Assembly (NCBI GenBank): GCA_963666535.1
Contig: OY762913.1
Location: forward strand, 3,224,001-3,288,000
DNA: 64,000 nt
Direction of reading: 5' to 3'
Source: G963666535 sp963666535
Lineage (GTDB): Bacteria; Bacillota; Clostridia; Oscillospirales; Oscillospiraceae
The position numbers and the translations under genes are program-made. This document shows positions 26,668-35,896 of this stretch, one piece after another. The notes beneath the pieces were generated by a model. It was not told where the DNA came from. It made no database searches and worked only from the letters and a program-made list of their open reading frames with translations. The stretch's first letter is position 1; the number at the start of each line of letters is the position of its first letter.

Positions 26668-28170
26668 TCAGAATTGAAAGTAAATAAACGCAGATGCGTC
26701 ATAATTCGGCCCATAGACCCCCAGAATCAGTACCACAAAAATGGCCAGATAGTAGACCGCCCACCGGACTGCCAGCGGGAATGCTGCAAGGCGCTCTCGC
26801 ACTTTGCAGCGACTTTGAACCCCGTCGGCCAGCAGCAGGAAAGCGATGCTTCCCAGTGCGACGAAAAAGTCCTTTTTATCCAGTCCCATGGCCGTCACAG
26901 AGCCAATGCCATCTCCAAGCCGCAAGCACATCAACGCGATAAAATGAAATGCGTCCGGCACACTGTCCGCCCGGAAAAAAATCCAGGCCAGCGTCACCAA
27001 TGCAAAGGTGAACAGTCCCCGCACCAACATCCACCCCCGGCTCTCCGCCGGAATGTGCAGCACGGCCAGCAGCCTGCTGCGCAGGGGCCGCAGCGCATCG
27101 CCAAGCACTTGATACAGCCCATGCAGCCCACCCCAAGCCACATAATGCCAGCTGGCGCCATGCCACAGTCCGCTGACGAGAAACGTTACCATTAGATTGA
27201 CATATTTCCGGCCCTTACCGGCCCGGCTGCCTCCCAGCGGAATGTAAAGATAATCCCGGAACCAGGTAGACAGAGAAATGTGCCACCTCCGCCAAAAATC
27301 CCGAATGGACAGCGCAAAATACGGCCGCTTAAAATTCTCCATCAGCCGGAAGCCCATGACCTCTGCCGCTCCGATGGCGATAACGGAGTAGCCGCCAAAA
27401 TCACAGTAGATCTGCACAGAAAAGAACACCGCCGCAAGCCCCAGCTGCAGCCCGGTAAACGCGGTATAATCTCCAAACACCGTATTCACCAAAACCGCCA
27501 CCCGGTCGGCGATGACCAGCTTCAGAAAAAAACCCCACAGCATCAGCAGCAAGCCATTTCGCACCCGCTCAAGCTCAAAGTGGCCTTGTGAAAGTCCAAC
27601 CTCTCCGCCCTCGCGCATCTGACCCAGCAGGTTTTTCGACCGTTCAATCGGCCCTGCCACCAGCTGGGGGAAAAAGGAGACGAACAGGGCATAGCGAAAG
27701 AAATCCTTTTCCGCCTCCACCTCACCCCGGTAGACATCCACGGTATAGCTAAGCGCCTGAAAGGTATAAAAAGAGATTCCCACTGGCAGGATAATAGTAA
27801 ACTTTGGTGTCAGGAAATCGCCCAGGGCAGCGGCACTGTCAGGACTCAGGGCAAAGACAACCGCAACCGCTGTCTGCACTGCAAAGACGAAGTATTTAAA
27901 AAAGAACAAGATGCTCAGATTGAGCACAAAGCTCAGCGCCACCCACAGCTTTTTCCGCCCCGCGGCACCGTCCTTGGCAATGAGCAAACCACTCAAATAA
28001 GTAATTGCCGTGGACACCGCGATCAAGATGGCGTAACGGGGGTTCCAGCACATATAAAAATAATAACTGGCCGCCAGCAGCCACAGGTGCTTCACCCGCT
28101 GAGGGATCGCAAAATACAGCAGTGCGACTACCGGGAAAAATACCAAAAACTGCGCAGAATTAAACAGCAT
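26668..28170 (-). CDS. MBOAT-family O-acyltransferase (AlgI/DltB/PatA-like)
   Basis: 500 residues with 10 or more hydrophobic segments. The family signature includes FFPQLVAGPIER, the RDFWRRWHISLSTWFRDYLY block and the catalytic His in SGLWHGASWHYVAWGGLHG. It should export an activated acyl group for surface-polymer O-acylation together with the SGNH-like protein encoded 46 bp downstream. The dlt genes for D-alanine activation are not nearby, so O-acetylation of an exopolysaccharide is as likely as teichoic acid modification. Confidence 0.93.
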   Translation of the reverse strand: MLFNSAQFLVFFPVVALLYFAIPQRVKHLWLLAASYYFYMCWNPRYAILIAVSTAITYLSGLLIAKDGAAGRKKLWVALSFVLNLSILFFFKYFVFAVQTAVAVVFALSPDSAAALGDFLTPKFTIILPVGISFYTFQALSYTVDVYRGEVEAEKDFFRYALFVSFFPQLVAGPIERSKNLLGQMREGGEVGLSQGHFELERVRNGLLLMLWGFFLKLVIADRVAVLVNTVFGDYTAFTGLQLGLAAVFFSVQIYCDFGGYSVIAIGAAEVMGFRLMENFKRPYFALSIRDFWRRWHISLSTWFRDYLYIPLGGSRAGKGRKYVNLMVTFLVSGLWHGASWHYVAWGGLHGLYQVLGDALRPLRSRLLAVLHIPAESRGWMLVRGLFTFALVTLAWIFFRADSVPDAFHFIALMCLRLGDGIGSVTAMGLDKKDFFVALGSIAFLLLADGVQSRCKVRERLAAFPLAVRWAVYYLAIFVVLILGVYGPNYDASAFIYFQF

Positions 28171-28321
28171 GAAACCCCTCCCTTCGCCTGCTGGAAAATC
28201 TTGTCCCCATCATACCGTTTTTGCCGGTCTTTGTAAAGCCTGTTCTAGGTGGCAAAAGGGGTTGTCCGCTGGTTCCCAGAAGGCGTGGATTGGAAAATTA
28301 ACACTCCGTTAATAATTTGTT

Positions 28322-28350
28322 TTGAATTTTTTCGCATTCCGTATTATGAT
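28322..28350 (+). promoter_or_regulatory. Sigma-70-type promoter of the Gld-like ABC operon
   Basis: TTGAAT (28322-28327), exactly 17 bp, then TATGAT (28345-28350), 63 bp before the start codon of the ATPase gene. It is set in AT-rich DNA. Confidence 0.65.
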
Positions 28351-28412
28351 ATGCTTTATAGTATTTCTGTTAATGCTCCGCGCGAGGAAATATGCAAAAG
28401 GAGGAACCTGCT

Positions 28413-29447
28413 TTGATCGAAGTACGCAATCTGGTGAAGCGGTACGGCGACCATGTTGCAGTGGATCACCTGAACTTCACCGTGGAAAAGGGCCAGATTT
28501 ACGGTTTTCTGGGTCCCAACGGTGCTGGAAAGTCCACTACAATGAACATCATGACCGGCTATCTCGCTCTCACCGAGGGCGAAGTCATCGTCAACGGCCA
28601 CAACATTCTGGAGGAGCCTGAGGCGGCCAAACGCTGCATCGGCTATCTGCCGGAACAGCCCCCGCTTTATACGGATATGACGGTAACGGAGTATCTGCGT
28701 TTTGTTGCCGAGCTGAAAAGCATCCCCCGCCAATCCCGCTTGGAAAGCGTCTACCAGGTCATTGAGCTGACCCACCTAACCGAGGTGGAAGGCCGCCTGA
28801 TCCGCAACCTGTCCAAGGGCTACCGCCAACGGGTAGGACTGGCCCAGGCCATTCTCGGCTTCCCCGAGATCATCATTCTGGACGAGCCCACCGTCGGGCT
28901 CGACCCCAAGCAGATCATTGAGATCAGAGACCTGATCCGTTCCCTCGCCAAAGAGCACACCCTCATTATCAGTTCTCACATCCTGTCTGAAATTCAAGAG
29001 CTCTGCGACCACGTGCTGATTATCCACCACGGCAAGCTGCTGGCCAGCGGCACTCCAGCCGAGCTGGAAGCCCAGCTGGACGGCTCCACACTGGATCTGT
29101 CTGTCAAATGTGCCGACCCCGAAGCGCTCCATGGCATTTTGTCCGCTGTGGACGGCGTGCGCGAAGTTACCTGTACGCCGGACGGCACCGGACTCGTTTC
29201 CGTGCACATCAGCGCCTCACAAAGTACCGATCCCCGAGAAGCCATCTCCCTCGCTTGCGCCGGGGCGGGCTATCCCGTTTTGATGATGAAGGGCGGCGAA
29301 ATCTCGCTGGAGCAGATCTTCCTTGAGATCACCGGGGCTGACGAAGAACTGGCGCAGGAAGCCGCAGCAGCGGAAGAAGCCGCGGCGCAAGACGAGGAAG
29401 TCGACGCGGATGCCGAAGATGAGCAAAAGGAGGATGAGCAGCTGTGA
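28413..29447 (+). CDS. ABC transporter ATP-binding protein (GldA-like) with acidic tail
   Basis: The start is TTG 28413, 8 nt after AAAGGAGG; an in-frame ATG at 28392 overlaps that ribosome site and is rejected. 344 residues: Walker A GPNGAGKST, signature LSKGYRQRVGLAQ, Walker B IIILDEPTVGLDPKQ and switch His in IISSHIL. The last 40 residues are an Ala/Glu/Asp-rich low-complexity tail. It matches the ATPase of GldA/NatA-like ABC-2 exporters. It overlaps the permease gene by 4 bp and is followed by GldG- and DUF4340-like genes, a conserved four-gene set. Confidence 0.92.
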   Translation: MIEVRNLVKRYGDHVAVDHLNFTVEKGQIYGFLGPNGAGKSTTMNIMTGYLALTEGEVIVNGHNILEEPEAAKRCIGYLPEQPPLYTDMTVTEYLRFVAELKSIPRQSRLESVYQVIELTHLTEVEGRLIRNLSKGYRQRVGLAQAILGFPEIIILDEPTVGLDPKQIIEIRDLIRSLAKEHTLIISSHILSEIQELCDHVLIIHHGKLLASGTPAELEAQLDGSTLDLSVKCADPEALHGILSAVDGVREVTCTPDGTGLVSVHISASQSTDPREAISLACAGAGYPVLMMKGGEISLEQIFLEITGADEELAQEAAAAEEAAAQDEEVDADAEDEQKEDEQL

Positions 29448-30310
29448 TTGCAGTATACAAGCGGGAGCTGCGCTCCTATTTTAATTCCATGATCGGGTAT
29501 ATTTTTATTGCCGTGGTGCTGGTTTTCATCGGCCTGTATTTCACTGCCGTGAATCTCTCCAGCGGCTATCCCTATTTCTCTTATACGCTGGCGCAGACCA
29601 TGACCGTCTTTCTGTTTATGACTCCCATTCTCACCATGAAATCCATGGCGGAGGAGCGCCGCAGTAAGACCGATCAGCTGCTGCTCACTGCCCCGATTTC
29701 GGTCACTAAGGTGGTTTTGGGCAAGTATCTGGCAATGCTCACGATCTTTGCCATCCCCCTGCTCATCAGCTGCTACTGTCCGCTGATCCTGGCCACCTCG
29801 GGCGACGCGCACTTGGGCGTTGACTTTTCCACCATGCTGGCCTTCCTGCTGCTGGGCGGCCTGTTCGTATCCATCGGCATGTTCATTTCCGCTTTGACCG
29901 AAAGTCAGATCATTGCCGCTGTTGGCAGCTTTGCCTCCCTTCTGGCCGTTTATATGTGGGAAGATCTGACGGGTTTCCTTCCCACCACCATGAAGTATAA
30001 TATGATCGGGCTGCTCATCATCACCGCCATCGTGTGCCTTCTTTTGTATCATGTGTCTCACAACACCATCCTGGTCGGCGGGGTGGCTGTTGTGGCCGTG
30101 GCGGCAATCCTGATCTCCTATTTCACGCATGACGCTTGGTTTGCAAGCCTTTTGCCCAATCTGTTTGGCTCCCTGTCCATTCTTGCCGTGTTGGAGAACT
30201 TCGCCTTCAACTACGTGTTTGATGTGGGCGGCCTGTTCCTCTATGTCTCTCTGGCAGCTCTGTTCGTTTTCCTGACGATCCAGACAGTCCAGAAGAGACG
30301 CTGGAATTAA
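29444..30310 (+). CDS. ABC-2 type permease (GldF-like)
   Basis: 288 residues, GTG start overlapping the ATPase stop (GTGA). It begins IAVYKRELRSYFNSMIGYIF, the typical N-terminus of GldF/NosY-like permeases, and has six hydrophobic segments with EERRSKTDQLLLTAPIS after the second. It would form the membrane channel for the ATPase. The transported substrate is unknown for this family outside gliding Bacteroidetes. Confidence 0.9.
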   Translation: MIAVYKRELRSYFNSMIGYIFIAVVLVFIGLYFTAVNLSSGYPYFSYTLAQTMTVFLFMTPILTMKSMAEERRSKTDQLLLTAPISVTKVVLGKYLAMLTIFAIPLLISCYCPLILATSGDAHLGVDFSTMLAFLLLGGLFVSIGMFISALTESQIIAAVGSFASLLAVYMWEDLTGFLPTTMKYNMIGLLIITAIVCLLLYHVSHNTILVGGVAVVAVAAILISYFTHDAWFASLLPNLFGSLSILAVLENFAFNYVFDVGGLFLYVSLAALFVFLTIQTVQKRRWN

Positions 30311-30324
30311 GGGGAGGTGCCAAC

Positions 30325-31737
30325 ATGAATAAAAATAAAAAGAATCCCGGCGCAACCCGCCGCGGAACCTATATGGTGGGGACGACCGCCGTGGTCATTG
30401 CCATCGTTGTGGTTTTAAACATGATCGTAGGCCGACTGCCCGCCAGCATGCTCCAGTTTGACATCTCCGGATCCAATCTCTACCAAGTATCCGATACCTC
30501 CAAGGACGTACTCTCGGCACTGGACAAAGATGTGCAAATCATTGTTCTGGCCAGTGATGATGCTCTGGATGACCGCATCAGTACCTATGTGGAGAAATAC
30601 GCCGCACTGTCCGACCACGTAACTTTGCAGGTAATTGACCCGGTACTATATCCCTCCGCGCTGGAGACCTATAATGCCAAAACAAGCACCGTCGTCGTCC
30701 GGTGTGAAGACACCGACAAGCAAACCACCATCCCCATATTCGGTTTTGACGGCTACGGGGCCTGCATGATCTCCTACGACTACGCGACCTACTACAACAA
30801 CCAGAGCTACACCGAAGTTAATTTTGATGCCGAGGGTCTGCTGACCAGCGCCGTATCCAATGTGACAAGCGACGTGAACGAAACGGTGTACACCCTTGCC
30901 GGCCACAGCGAAACTGCTTTCTCCAGTGCCCTTTTGTCCATGATTTCCAAGGCGAATCTCACGGACGGCGGTGACGTAAACCTGCTGATGGATGGCGGTA
31001 TTCCGGCGGATTGCAATCTGCTTCTGTGTAACGCCCCCACCACCGACCTGGCTGATGATGAACTGGCCATGCTGACGGATTACCTGGCAAACGGCGGTGA
31101 TCTTATGGTCATTCTGGGTTCCAGCACCCTGACGAATTTTAACACACTGCTGCAAAATTACGGTCTTGCCATGCAGACAGGTTATGTAGGGGATGAGGAC
31201 CGCTTCTACTCTAACTATGCCTCCTACTATGGAACGCTGTGCTTCGCGCCCACCCTGTCCACGGAAAGCGACATCACCGCGGATATCTCTGCGGATGCCA
31301 TCGTCCTCTACGCCCGCGGCATGCTGCAGACCACACCCCTGCTCAGCGACGTAACCGTGACTCCGTTCCTGACCACCTCCTCCAAGGGGCAGCTGTTTAC
31401 GGACGAGAAGAATTACACCTCCGGCAGCTATGTGCTGGGTGCTGTCTCCCAGCAAACCGGCAACGACGCGCGGCTGACGGTACTCTCCGCCAACACCCTG
31501 ATCGACGAGTCGATCACCTCTTCATTCACCAGCATGTCCAATCTGGACATCTTCATGAATGCGGTTACCGCGAACTTTGAAAACGTTTCCAACGTTTCCA
31601 TCCCCGCCACAAGTTTGTCCACCACCTATATCACCGTGAACAACTCTTCCCTGTGGTCCATCCTGTTCATGGTCGTGATCCCCCTGTTCATTTTGGTGGG
31701 CGGTTTCGTTTACTGGATGAAGCGCAGAAAGCGCTGA
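30325..31737 (+). CDS. GldG-like ABC-associated membrane protein
   Basis: 470 residues. One hydrophobic span near residues 15-38, a large outside domain, and a second span at the C-terminus followed by KRRKR. The outside part shows the GldG/ABC_transp_aux pattern: SNLYQVSDTSKDVLSALDKDVQIIVLAS, VYTLAGHSE and a PTTDLADDELAMLTDYLANGGDLMVILG segment near residues 240-265. GGGGAGGTG precedes the ATG. It is thought to be a receptor or accessory of the ABC-2 permease. It is third in a four-gene operon. Confidence 0.88.
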   Translation: MNKNKKNPGATRRGTYMVGTTAVVIAIVVVLNMIVGRLPASMLQFDISGSNLYQVSDTSKDVLSALDKDVQIIVLASDDALDDRISTYVEKYAALSDHVTLQVIDPVLYPSALETYNAKTSTVVVRCEDTDKQTTIPIFGFDGYGACMISYDYATYYNNQSYTEVNFDAEGLLTSAVSNVTSDVNETVYTLAGHSETAFSSALLSMISKANLTDGGDVNLLMDGGIPADCNLLLCNAPTTDLADDELAMLTDYLANGGDLMVILGSSTLTNFNTLLQNYGLAMQTGYVGDEDRFYSNYASYYGTLCFAPTLSTESDITADISADAIVLYARGMLQTTPLLSDVTVTPFLTTSSKGQLFTDEKNYTSGSYVLGAVSQQTGNDARLTVLSANTLIDESITSSFTSMSNLDIFMNAVTANFENVSNVSIPATSLSTTYITVNNSSLWSILFMVVIPLFILVGGFVYWMKRRKR

Positions 31738-31818
31738 GTATCGCCTCTTTTTCCGCTGCGGCCCAGCTTTGGGCCGCGGCGGAACTGCAATCTGTCTCAG
31801 AAAGGAACGTCTTTCTTT

Positions 31819-32922
31819 ATGAAAAAACAAACCAAGCAGCTGCTTGCCGTGGTGATCGTCCTGATTCTCTGTCTGGTCGCCTTCTTCGCTGTGACTAAGT
31901 ACAACGAAAGTCAGGCCGCTAAGGCGGCGGCCGAGGCGACCGGCACGACGCTCGGCTCCTTTACCGGGGACCTTGTCTCCCTTTCGTTCTACAACGGCTC
32001 AGAAACACTGGACTTCACCTGCACCGACGGTGTATGGAGCTATTCCGACCCAGCCTTTCCTGTGGCGCAGAGCTATCTGACCGATTTGTCTTCTCTGATG
32101 ACCTCTCTGACACCGGATCGCTCTATGGAGCAGTCCGACACGCTGGAGGCCTATGGACTGGCTGACCCGGCGTACACCGTTACCGCTTCAGACGCGGATG
32201 GGAACACACTTTCTCTCTCCATAGGCTCCGCCACCACCAGCAGCAGCTCCTATTATGCTATGGTGGAGGGAAGCGACGCCGTGTACACAATCTCCTCTGA
32301 TCTGGTCAACGCTGTGTCCGGCGATTTGTATGATCTGATCCAGCTCGAAAGCTTCCCCACACTGAGTGAGGCGAATATCTCGGGCGTCACGCTTACCACG
32401 GCCTCCGGCGCGCTGACCCTGACCAAGGAAACCTCGACTGTAACGGAACCGGCGGAAACCGAAGGCGGCGAAGATACCGTGACTGATGTGTACACCTGGT
32501 ATATAGTCAACGCCGACGGCTCCCGGACCAGCGTTGCAGATGCCACCCTGAATGCCGCTTTTATGGCGGCCGTTCCCCCTGATGGCACAAGTGAAAGTAC
32601 TGATACCAGTACGGCGGCAATCACCGGCACCAGCCTCAAGGATGATCTGGTGACTGCGCTTACCTCTTTGAAGGTTGTTTCCTGCAAGGACTACAATGCC
32701 AGCAGCGCCGTACTGGCGGAATGCGGGCTGGATTCTCCCACACTGTTCCTCACCGTTTCTTACACGGACGGGGATGCCGATTCCACCTTCTCCCTGACCG
32801 TGGGCGACAGCTTGAACGACGGCAGCAATTACTATGCGGTGCTGGATGATTCCTCCGCCGTGAACGTCATCGACGTTACCCTCACCACCCCCATGCTGAA
32901 CATGGTAAACGCTTTGGCGTGA
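31819..32922 (+). CDS. DUF4340-type membrane-anchored protein
   Basis: 367 residues. An N-terminal span at about 7-26, then a Ser/Thr-rich beta domain with two similar parts: LSIGSATTSSSSYYAMVEGSDAVYTI in the first half and LTVGDSLNDGSNYYAVLDDSSAVNVI in the second. This duplicated pattern and the position after a GldG homologue match DUF4340 proteins. An extracytoplasmic subunit of the ABC system is inferred. AGAAAGGA precedes the ATG, and the gene ends at a strong terminator. Confidence 0.82.
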   Translation: MKKQTKQLLAVVIVLILCLVAFFAVTKYNESQAAKAAAEATGTTLGSFTGDLVSLSFYNGSETLDFTCTDGVWSYSDPAFPVAQSYLTDLSSLMTSLTPDRSMEQSDTLEAYGLADPAYTVTASDADGNTLSLSIGSATTSSSSYYAMVEGSDAVYTISSDLVNAVSGDLYDLIQLESFPTLSEANISGVTLTTASGALTLTKETSTVTEPAETEGGEDTVTDVYTWYIVNADGSRTSVADATLNAAFMAAVPPDGTSESTDTSTAAITGTSLKDDLVTALTSLKVVSCKDYNASSAVLAECGLDSPTLFLTVSYTDGDADSTFSLTVGDSLNDGSNYYAVLDDSSAVNVIDVTLTTPMLNMVNALA

Positions 32923-32936
32923 CCCTTTCGAACGGA

Positions 32937-32980
32937 AAAAGCGGGAGGCATACTTCTTTTGAGGTATGCCTCCCGCTTTT
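32937..32980. terminator. Bidirectional terminator, 17-bp stem
   Basis: Arms 32937-32953 and 32964-32980 are perfectly complementary and flanked by A and T runs. It serves the convergent DUF4340 and LysR genes. Confidence 0.9.
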
Positions 32981-32990
32981 GATACAAATA

Positions 32991-33860
32991 CTATTCTCCC
33001 GCACGGATCATATGGATAAGATCCTCTGTTTCCCGGGATAGGATCTTATTTTTGTGGCAGACGATATTCAGGTTGCGCTCCAGCGACAGGTCGGTAACCG
33101 ACAGCTCGGCCAGATATCCGCTGTCCAGATACTTTTTCACCAACAGATAGGGCTGGATAGACACACCGTAGCCCGCGTGGGCCGCCTCGACCAAGGTGGT
33201 GGTGCTGCTGCTTTCCCACAGCGGATCGATATGGATATTGCGCAGAAGCATCTGATAATCGAACAGATCCCGCACGCCGGCCCCCGGCTCCCGCAGCAGA
33301 AAATCCGTTTCCTTCAATTCCTCAAAACACAGCGGTCGACCCGCAAAGGGGCTGTTTGGCGCGGCAACCATCACCAGCCTGTCGCGGTAAAAGGGGATCC
33401 TTGTCACATCCTGACTCAGCACGGTATCCTCCAGAAGTGCAAAATCAATTTCATTCTCTCCCAGCAGCCGCAGCAGCCGTTTGGAGCCGGAAACGCGCAC
33501 CTTCACTTTGGTTCGTGGGTGGCTTTTACAAAACTGGTCGATCCAGTGACCCAACAGCGCCGTTCCGGCGGAAAGGTTGGCTCCCACCCGAATCACCGTC
33601 AACCCTTCCTCCCCCAGTCGCTCCTCCACGTCGTCAAACAGGTGAAGAATGTCCTTGGCAAAGTGATACAGCTCCTCCCCCGCCGGGGTGACGTACAGCC
33701 GACGGGAAAACCGCTCGAATAATTTCACACTGTAGTGCTCCTCCAACTCCCGAATGGCCTGGCTCACCGCGGGCTGGGTCATAAAGAGGGTTTCCGCCGC
33801 ACGGGTCATGCTTTTTTGATCATAGACCGCCGAAAAAATCATCAAATGCCGCTTTGTCAC
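32991..33860 (-). CDS. LysR-family transcriptional regulator
   Basis: The GTG at 33860 is chosen because GGGGGAGAG lies just upstream; an ATG five codons earlier overlaps that site. 289 residues. HTH region SMTRAAETLFMTQPAVSQAI followed by the linker helix, then an effector domain with LLREPGAGVRDLFD, a segment seen in CysB/CbbR-like LysR proteins. Divergent from the Mop-protein gene, with a near-perfect palindrome between them. It may sense molybdate or a sulfur/nitrogen metabolite, but this is only from position. Confidence 0.92.
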   Translation of the reverse strand: MTKRHLMIFSAVYDQKSMTRAAETLFMTQPAVSQAIRELEEHYSVKLFERFSRRLYVTPAGEELYHFAKDILHLFDDVEERLGEEGLTVIRVGANLSAGTALLGHWIDQFCKSHPRTKVKVRVSGSKRLLRLLGENEIDFALLEDTVLSQDVTRIPFYRDRLVMVAAPNSPFAGRPLCFEELKETDFLLREPGAGVRDLFDYQMLLRNIHIDPLWESSSTTTLVEAAHAGYGVSIQPYLLVKKYLDSGYLAELSVTDLSLERNLNIVCHKNKILSRETEDLIHMIRAGE

Positions 33861-33878
33861 AGGCTCTCCCCCCATTTC

Positions 33879-33894
33879 ATAAGTAATTGCTTAT
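33879..33894. promoter_or_regulatory. LysR-type operator candidate
   Basis: ATAAGTAATTGCTTAT is a 16-bp palindrome with one mismatched pair, located 18 bp upstream of the LysR start and just before the Mop-gene promoter. It is well placed for autoregulation and divergent control. Confidence 0.55.
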
Positions 33895-33916
33895 CGATTT
33901 CATTTTAACACGTTAT

Positions 33917-33945
33917 TTGACTTTTGCAATCCCTGCCCGTATACT
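33917..33945 (+). promoter_or_regulatory. Sigma-70-type promoter of the Mop gene
   Basis: TTGACT (33917-33922), 17 bp, TATACT (33940-33945), 72 bp before the ATG at 34018. Confidence 0.7.
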
Positions 33946-34017
33946 GAACACAGAAAGTGGGAACAACAAAGTAGCCCACGACAGACGACACACCCAACTT
34001 GAAGGAGGGCTTTTTCC

Positions 34018-34434
34018 ATGAAACTAAGTGCCAGAAATCAGCTGGTCGGCAAAATCGTCGCCATCAATGACGGCGCGGTCAATTCTATTGTCACGCTGGA
34101 TGTAAACGGCGTCCCCATTTCTGCCACAATTTCCTGTGCCGCTGTGGAAGACCTGGACCTAAAGGTTGGGCAGAAGGCCATTGCCGTCATCAAGTCCACC
34201 GAGGTCATGATTGGCCTGGGTACTATGGCCATCAGCGCCCGCAATAAATTAACCGGCAAGATCACTGCCGTGACCGAAGGCGCTGTGAATGCCATTGTCA
34301 CACTGGACATCGGCAGCAACAATATTTCCTCTGTGATCTCCCTGTCCGCCGTTCAGGAACTTGGCCTGAAGGTGGGCGACACTGCCACCGCAGTGATCAA
34401 GGCAACCTCGGTGATGATTGGCGTAGAGGACTAA
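34018..34434 (+). CDS. Molybdopterin-binding (Mop) protein with two Mop/TOBE domains
   Basis: 138 residues made of two similar halves of about 69: LSARNQLVGKIVAINDGAVN and ISARNKLTGKITAVTEGAVN each open a Mop domain, and IAVIKSTEVMIG and TAVIKATSVMIG close them. Such small proteins oligomerise and store or buffer molybdate or tungstate. AAGGAGGG precedes the ATG. No modABC or molybdenum cofactor gene is present here, so its role (oxyanion homeostasis) is known only from the family. Divergent LysR gene upstream; terminator downstream. Confidence 0.9.
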   Translation: MKLSARNQLVGKIVAINDGAVNSIVTLDVNGVPISATISCAAVEDLDLKVGQKAIAVIKSTEVMIGLGTMAISARNKLTGKITAVTEGAVNAIVTLDIGSNNISSVISLSAVQELGLKVGDTATAVIKATSVMIGVED

Positions 34435-34777
34435 TTTTCGCTTACCAACGGTGTGTTACACACTGATTGGCTTTTCATTACAGCACGAAGGGCGGGAGCA
34501 ATGCTCCCGCCCTTCGTGTTCCTCTGGTTGCGGGGCAACCAGACCGCTTTCGATTCACCTTGGTCGGCACAATGCTTTCCCTGAAACCGCCGGCGTCACA
34601 GGCACAAAAAAGGTTTTACAACGCTACCAAATCATGCTACAATAAGGTCGAAGTTACCTTTTCTGTGTTTTTCCCTCAAAAATGGCGTTTTTTCTGTTAA
34701 AATGTAACATCTTTGTAACACGATAGCAGTATACTGATGATACAGACAAGCATCGATTGGCGGAAGGAGTTTACAAC
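34435..34777 (+). other. 343-bp spacer with terminator and upstream region of lipoprotein gene
   Basis: A terminator at 34484-34518 (CACGAAGGGCGGGAG paired with CTCCCGCCCTTCGTG) ends the Mop transcript. TATACT at 34730-34735 may be a -10 box for the next gene, but no good -35 matches it. The rest shows no coding potential. Confidence 0.55.
34484..34518 (+). terminator. Terminator of the Mop gene
   Basis: A 15-bp or longer stem with loop CAATG, GC-rich, followed by TTCCTCTGG. Stable, but with a poor T run. Confidence 0.75.
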
Positions 34778-35776
34778 ATGCGAAATCAAATTGCCATGCG
34801 CGGCGGAAGTCTTGCCGTAGCTGGCGCCCTGCTGCTGTGCCTCCTGTCCGGGTGCGGCAGCACCGCGCAGGCGGAACCGGACGCACAGCCGGTTTATGCC
34901 GACTCAACTGCCAGCGAGGCGCTAACCCTTGGGGAAAACGAGGTTCCCTTTTCGAATGCCCCCATCTCCACAGTCCTGATGCCGGTGGCCTCCGGCACCA
35001 ATGCTTTGGTGGGCAGCAAATCAGTGATTGACGCCTCCAATACCAAGGACGGCTATGTGATGGTGAAATTCACCGGCACCGGCACAGCTAAGCTGAAGGT
35101 ACTGGTCACCGGCCCCAGCAGTGTGCGGTATACCTACAACCTTTCCGCCTCGGGCGAATACGAGGTGTTCCCCCTGTCCGACGGCAGCGGTTCCTACACC
35201 GTGGGGGTTTATCAGAACACCTCCGGAACCAAATATGCCGCGCTGCAGAGTGTAAAGCTCACCGTAACGCTGACCGATGAATTTGCCCCCTTCCTTCTGC
35301 CCAATCAATATGTCAACTACACCGCAGACAGTCAGGCGGTCAAGCTGGCCGCCACCCTGACCGCCAAGTGTTCCACAGACCTGGAAAAGGTGTCTGTGAT
35401 TTACGACTATGTCATCTCAAACCTTACTTATTACAAAGAGCGGGCCGCCACGGTTCAAAGCGGCTATCTGCCTGACATCGACGCTGTTCTGGCCGAAAAA
35501 AAGGGCATCTGCTTTGACTATGCCGCCCTCATGACTGCTATGCTCCGCAGCCAGGGCGTTCCCGCCAAACTGGTGGTTGGATACGCCGGTACCGCCTATC
35601 ACGCATGGATCTCCACCTACTCTGATTCCACAGGCTGGGTGGATGGGGTCATCTACTTCGACGGCTCCACCTGGAAGCGCATGGACCCCACCTTTGCCTC
35701 CAGTGCCAGTTCCAGCAGTTCCATTATGACGTATATCGGAGATGGCAGCAACTACACCGAAAAGTACCTGTACTAA
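34778..35776 (+). CDS. Transglutaminase-like lipoprotein
   Basis: 332 residues from ATG 34778 (GGAAGGAG upstream). The signal peptide ends LLSGCG, a lipobox with Cys near residue 26. The middle part is beta-rich. The C-terminal half has the transglutaminase-like/papain-type core: Cys in KGICFDYAALMTAMLR, His in AYHAWIS and Asp in RMDPTFA. Bacterial members cut or cross-link peptides and proteins at the surface. It lies 120 bp before the pilus-like operon on the same strand, so a role in maturing surface protein is possible, though transcriptional linkage is not shown. Confidence 0.88.
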   Translation: MRNQIAMRGGSLAVAGALLLCLLSGCGSTAQAEPDAQPVYADSTASEALTLGENEVPFSNAPISTVLMPVASGTNALVGSKSVIDASNTKDGYVMVKFTGTGTAKLKVLVTGPSSVRYTYNLSASGEYEVFPLSDGSGSYTVGVYQNTSGTKYAALQSVKLTVTLTDEFAPFLLPNQYVNYTADSQAVKLAATLTAKCSTDLEKVSVIYDYVISNLTYYKERAATVQSGYLPDIDAVLAEKKGICFDYAALMTAMLRSQGVPAKLVVGYAGTAYHAWISTYSDSTGWVDGVIYFDGSTWKRMDPTFASSASSSSSIMTYIGDGSNYTEKYLY

Positions 35777-35896
35777 GTTATATTTATGCAAAATGCATGC
35801 CAACGCGCCAGGGAGCTGTAACGAAAGTTATGGTTCCCTTGTGTCGTTTCAGACGTGGGGGGTACTGCCCCGCCTTTTCAAAAGGAGTGATACGGG

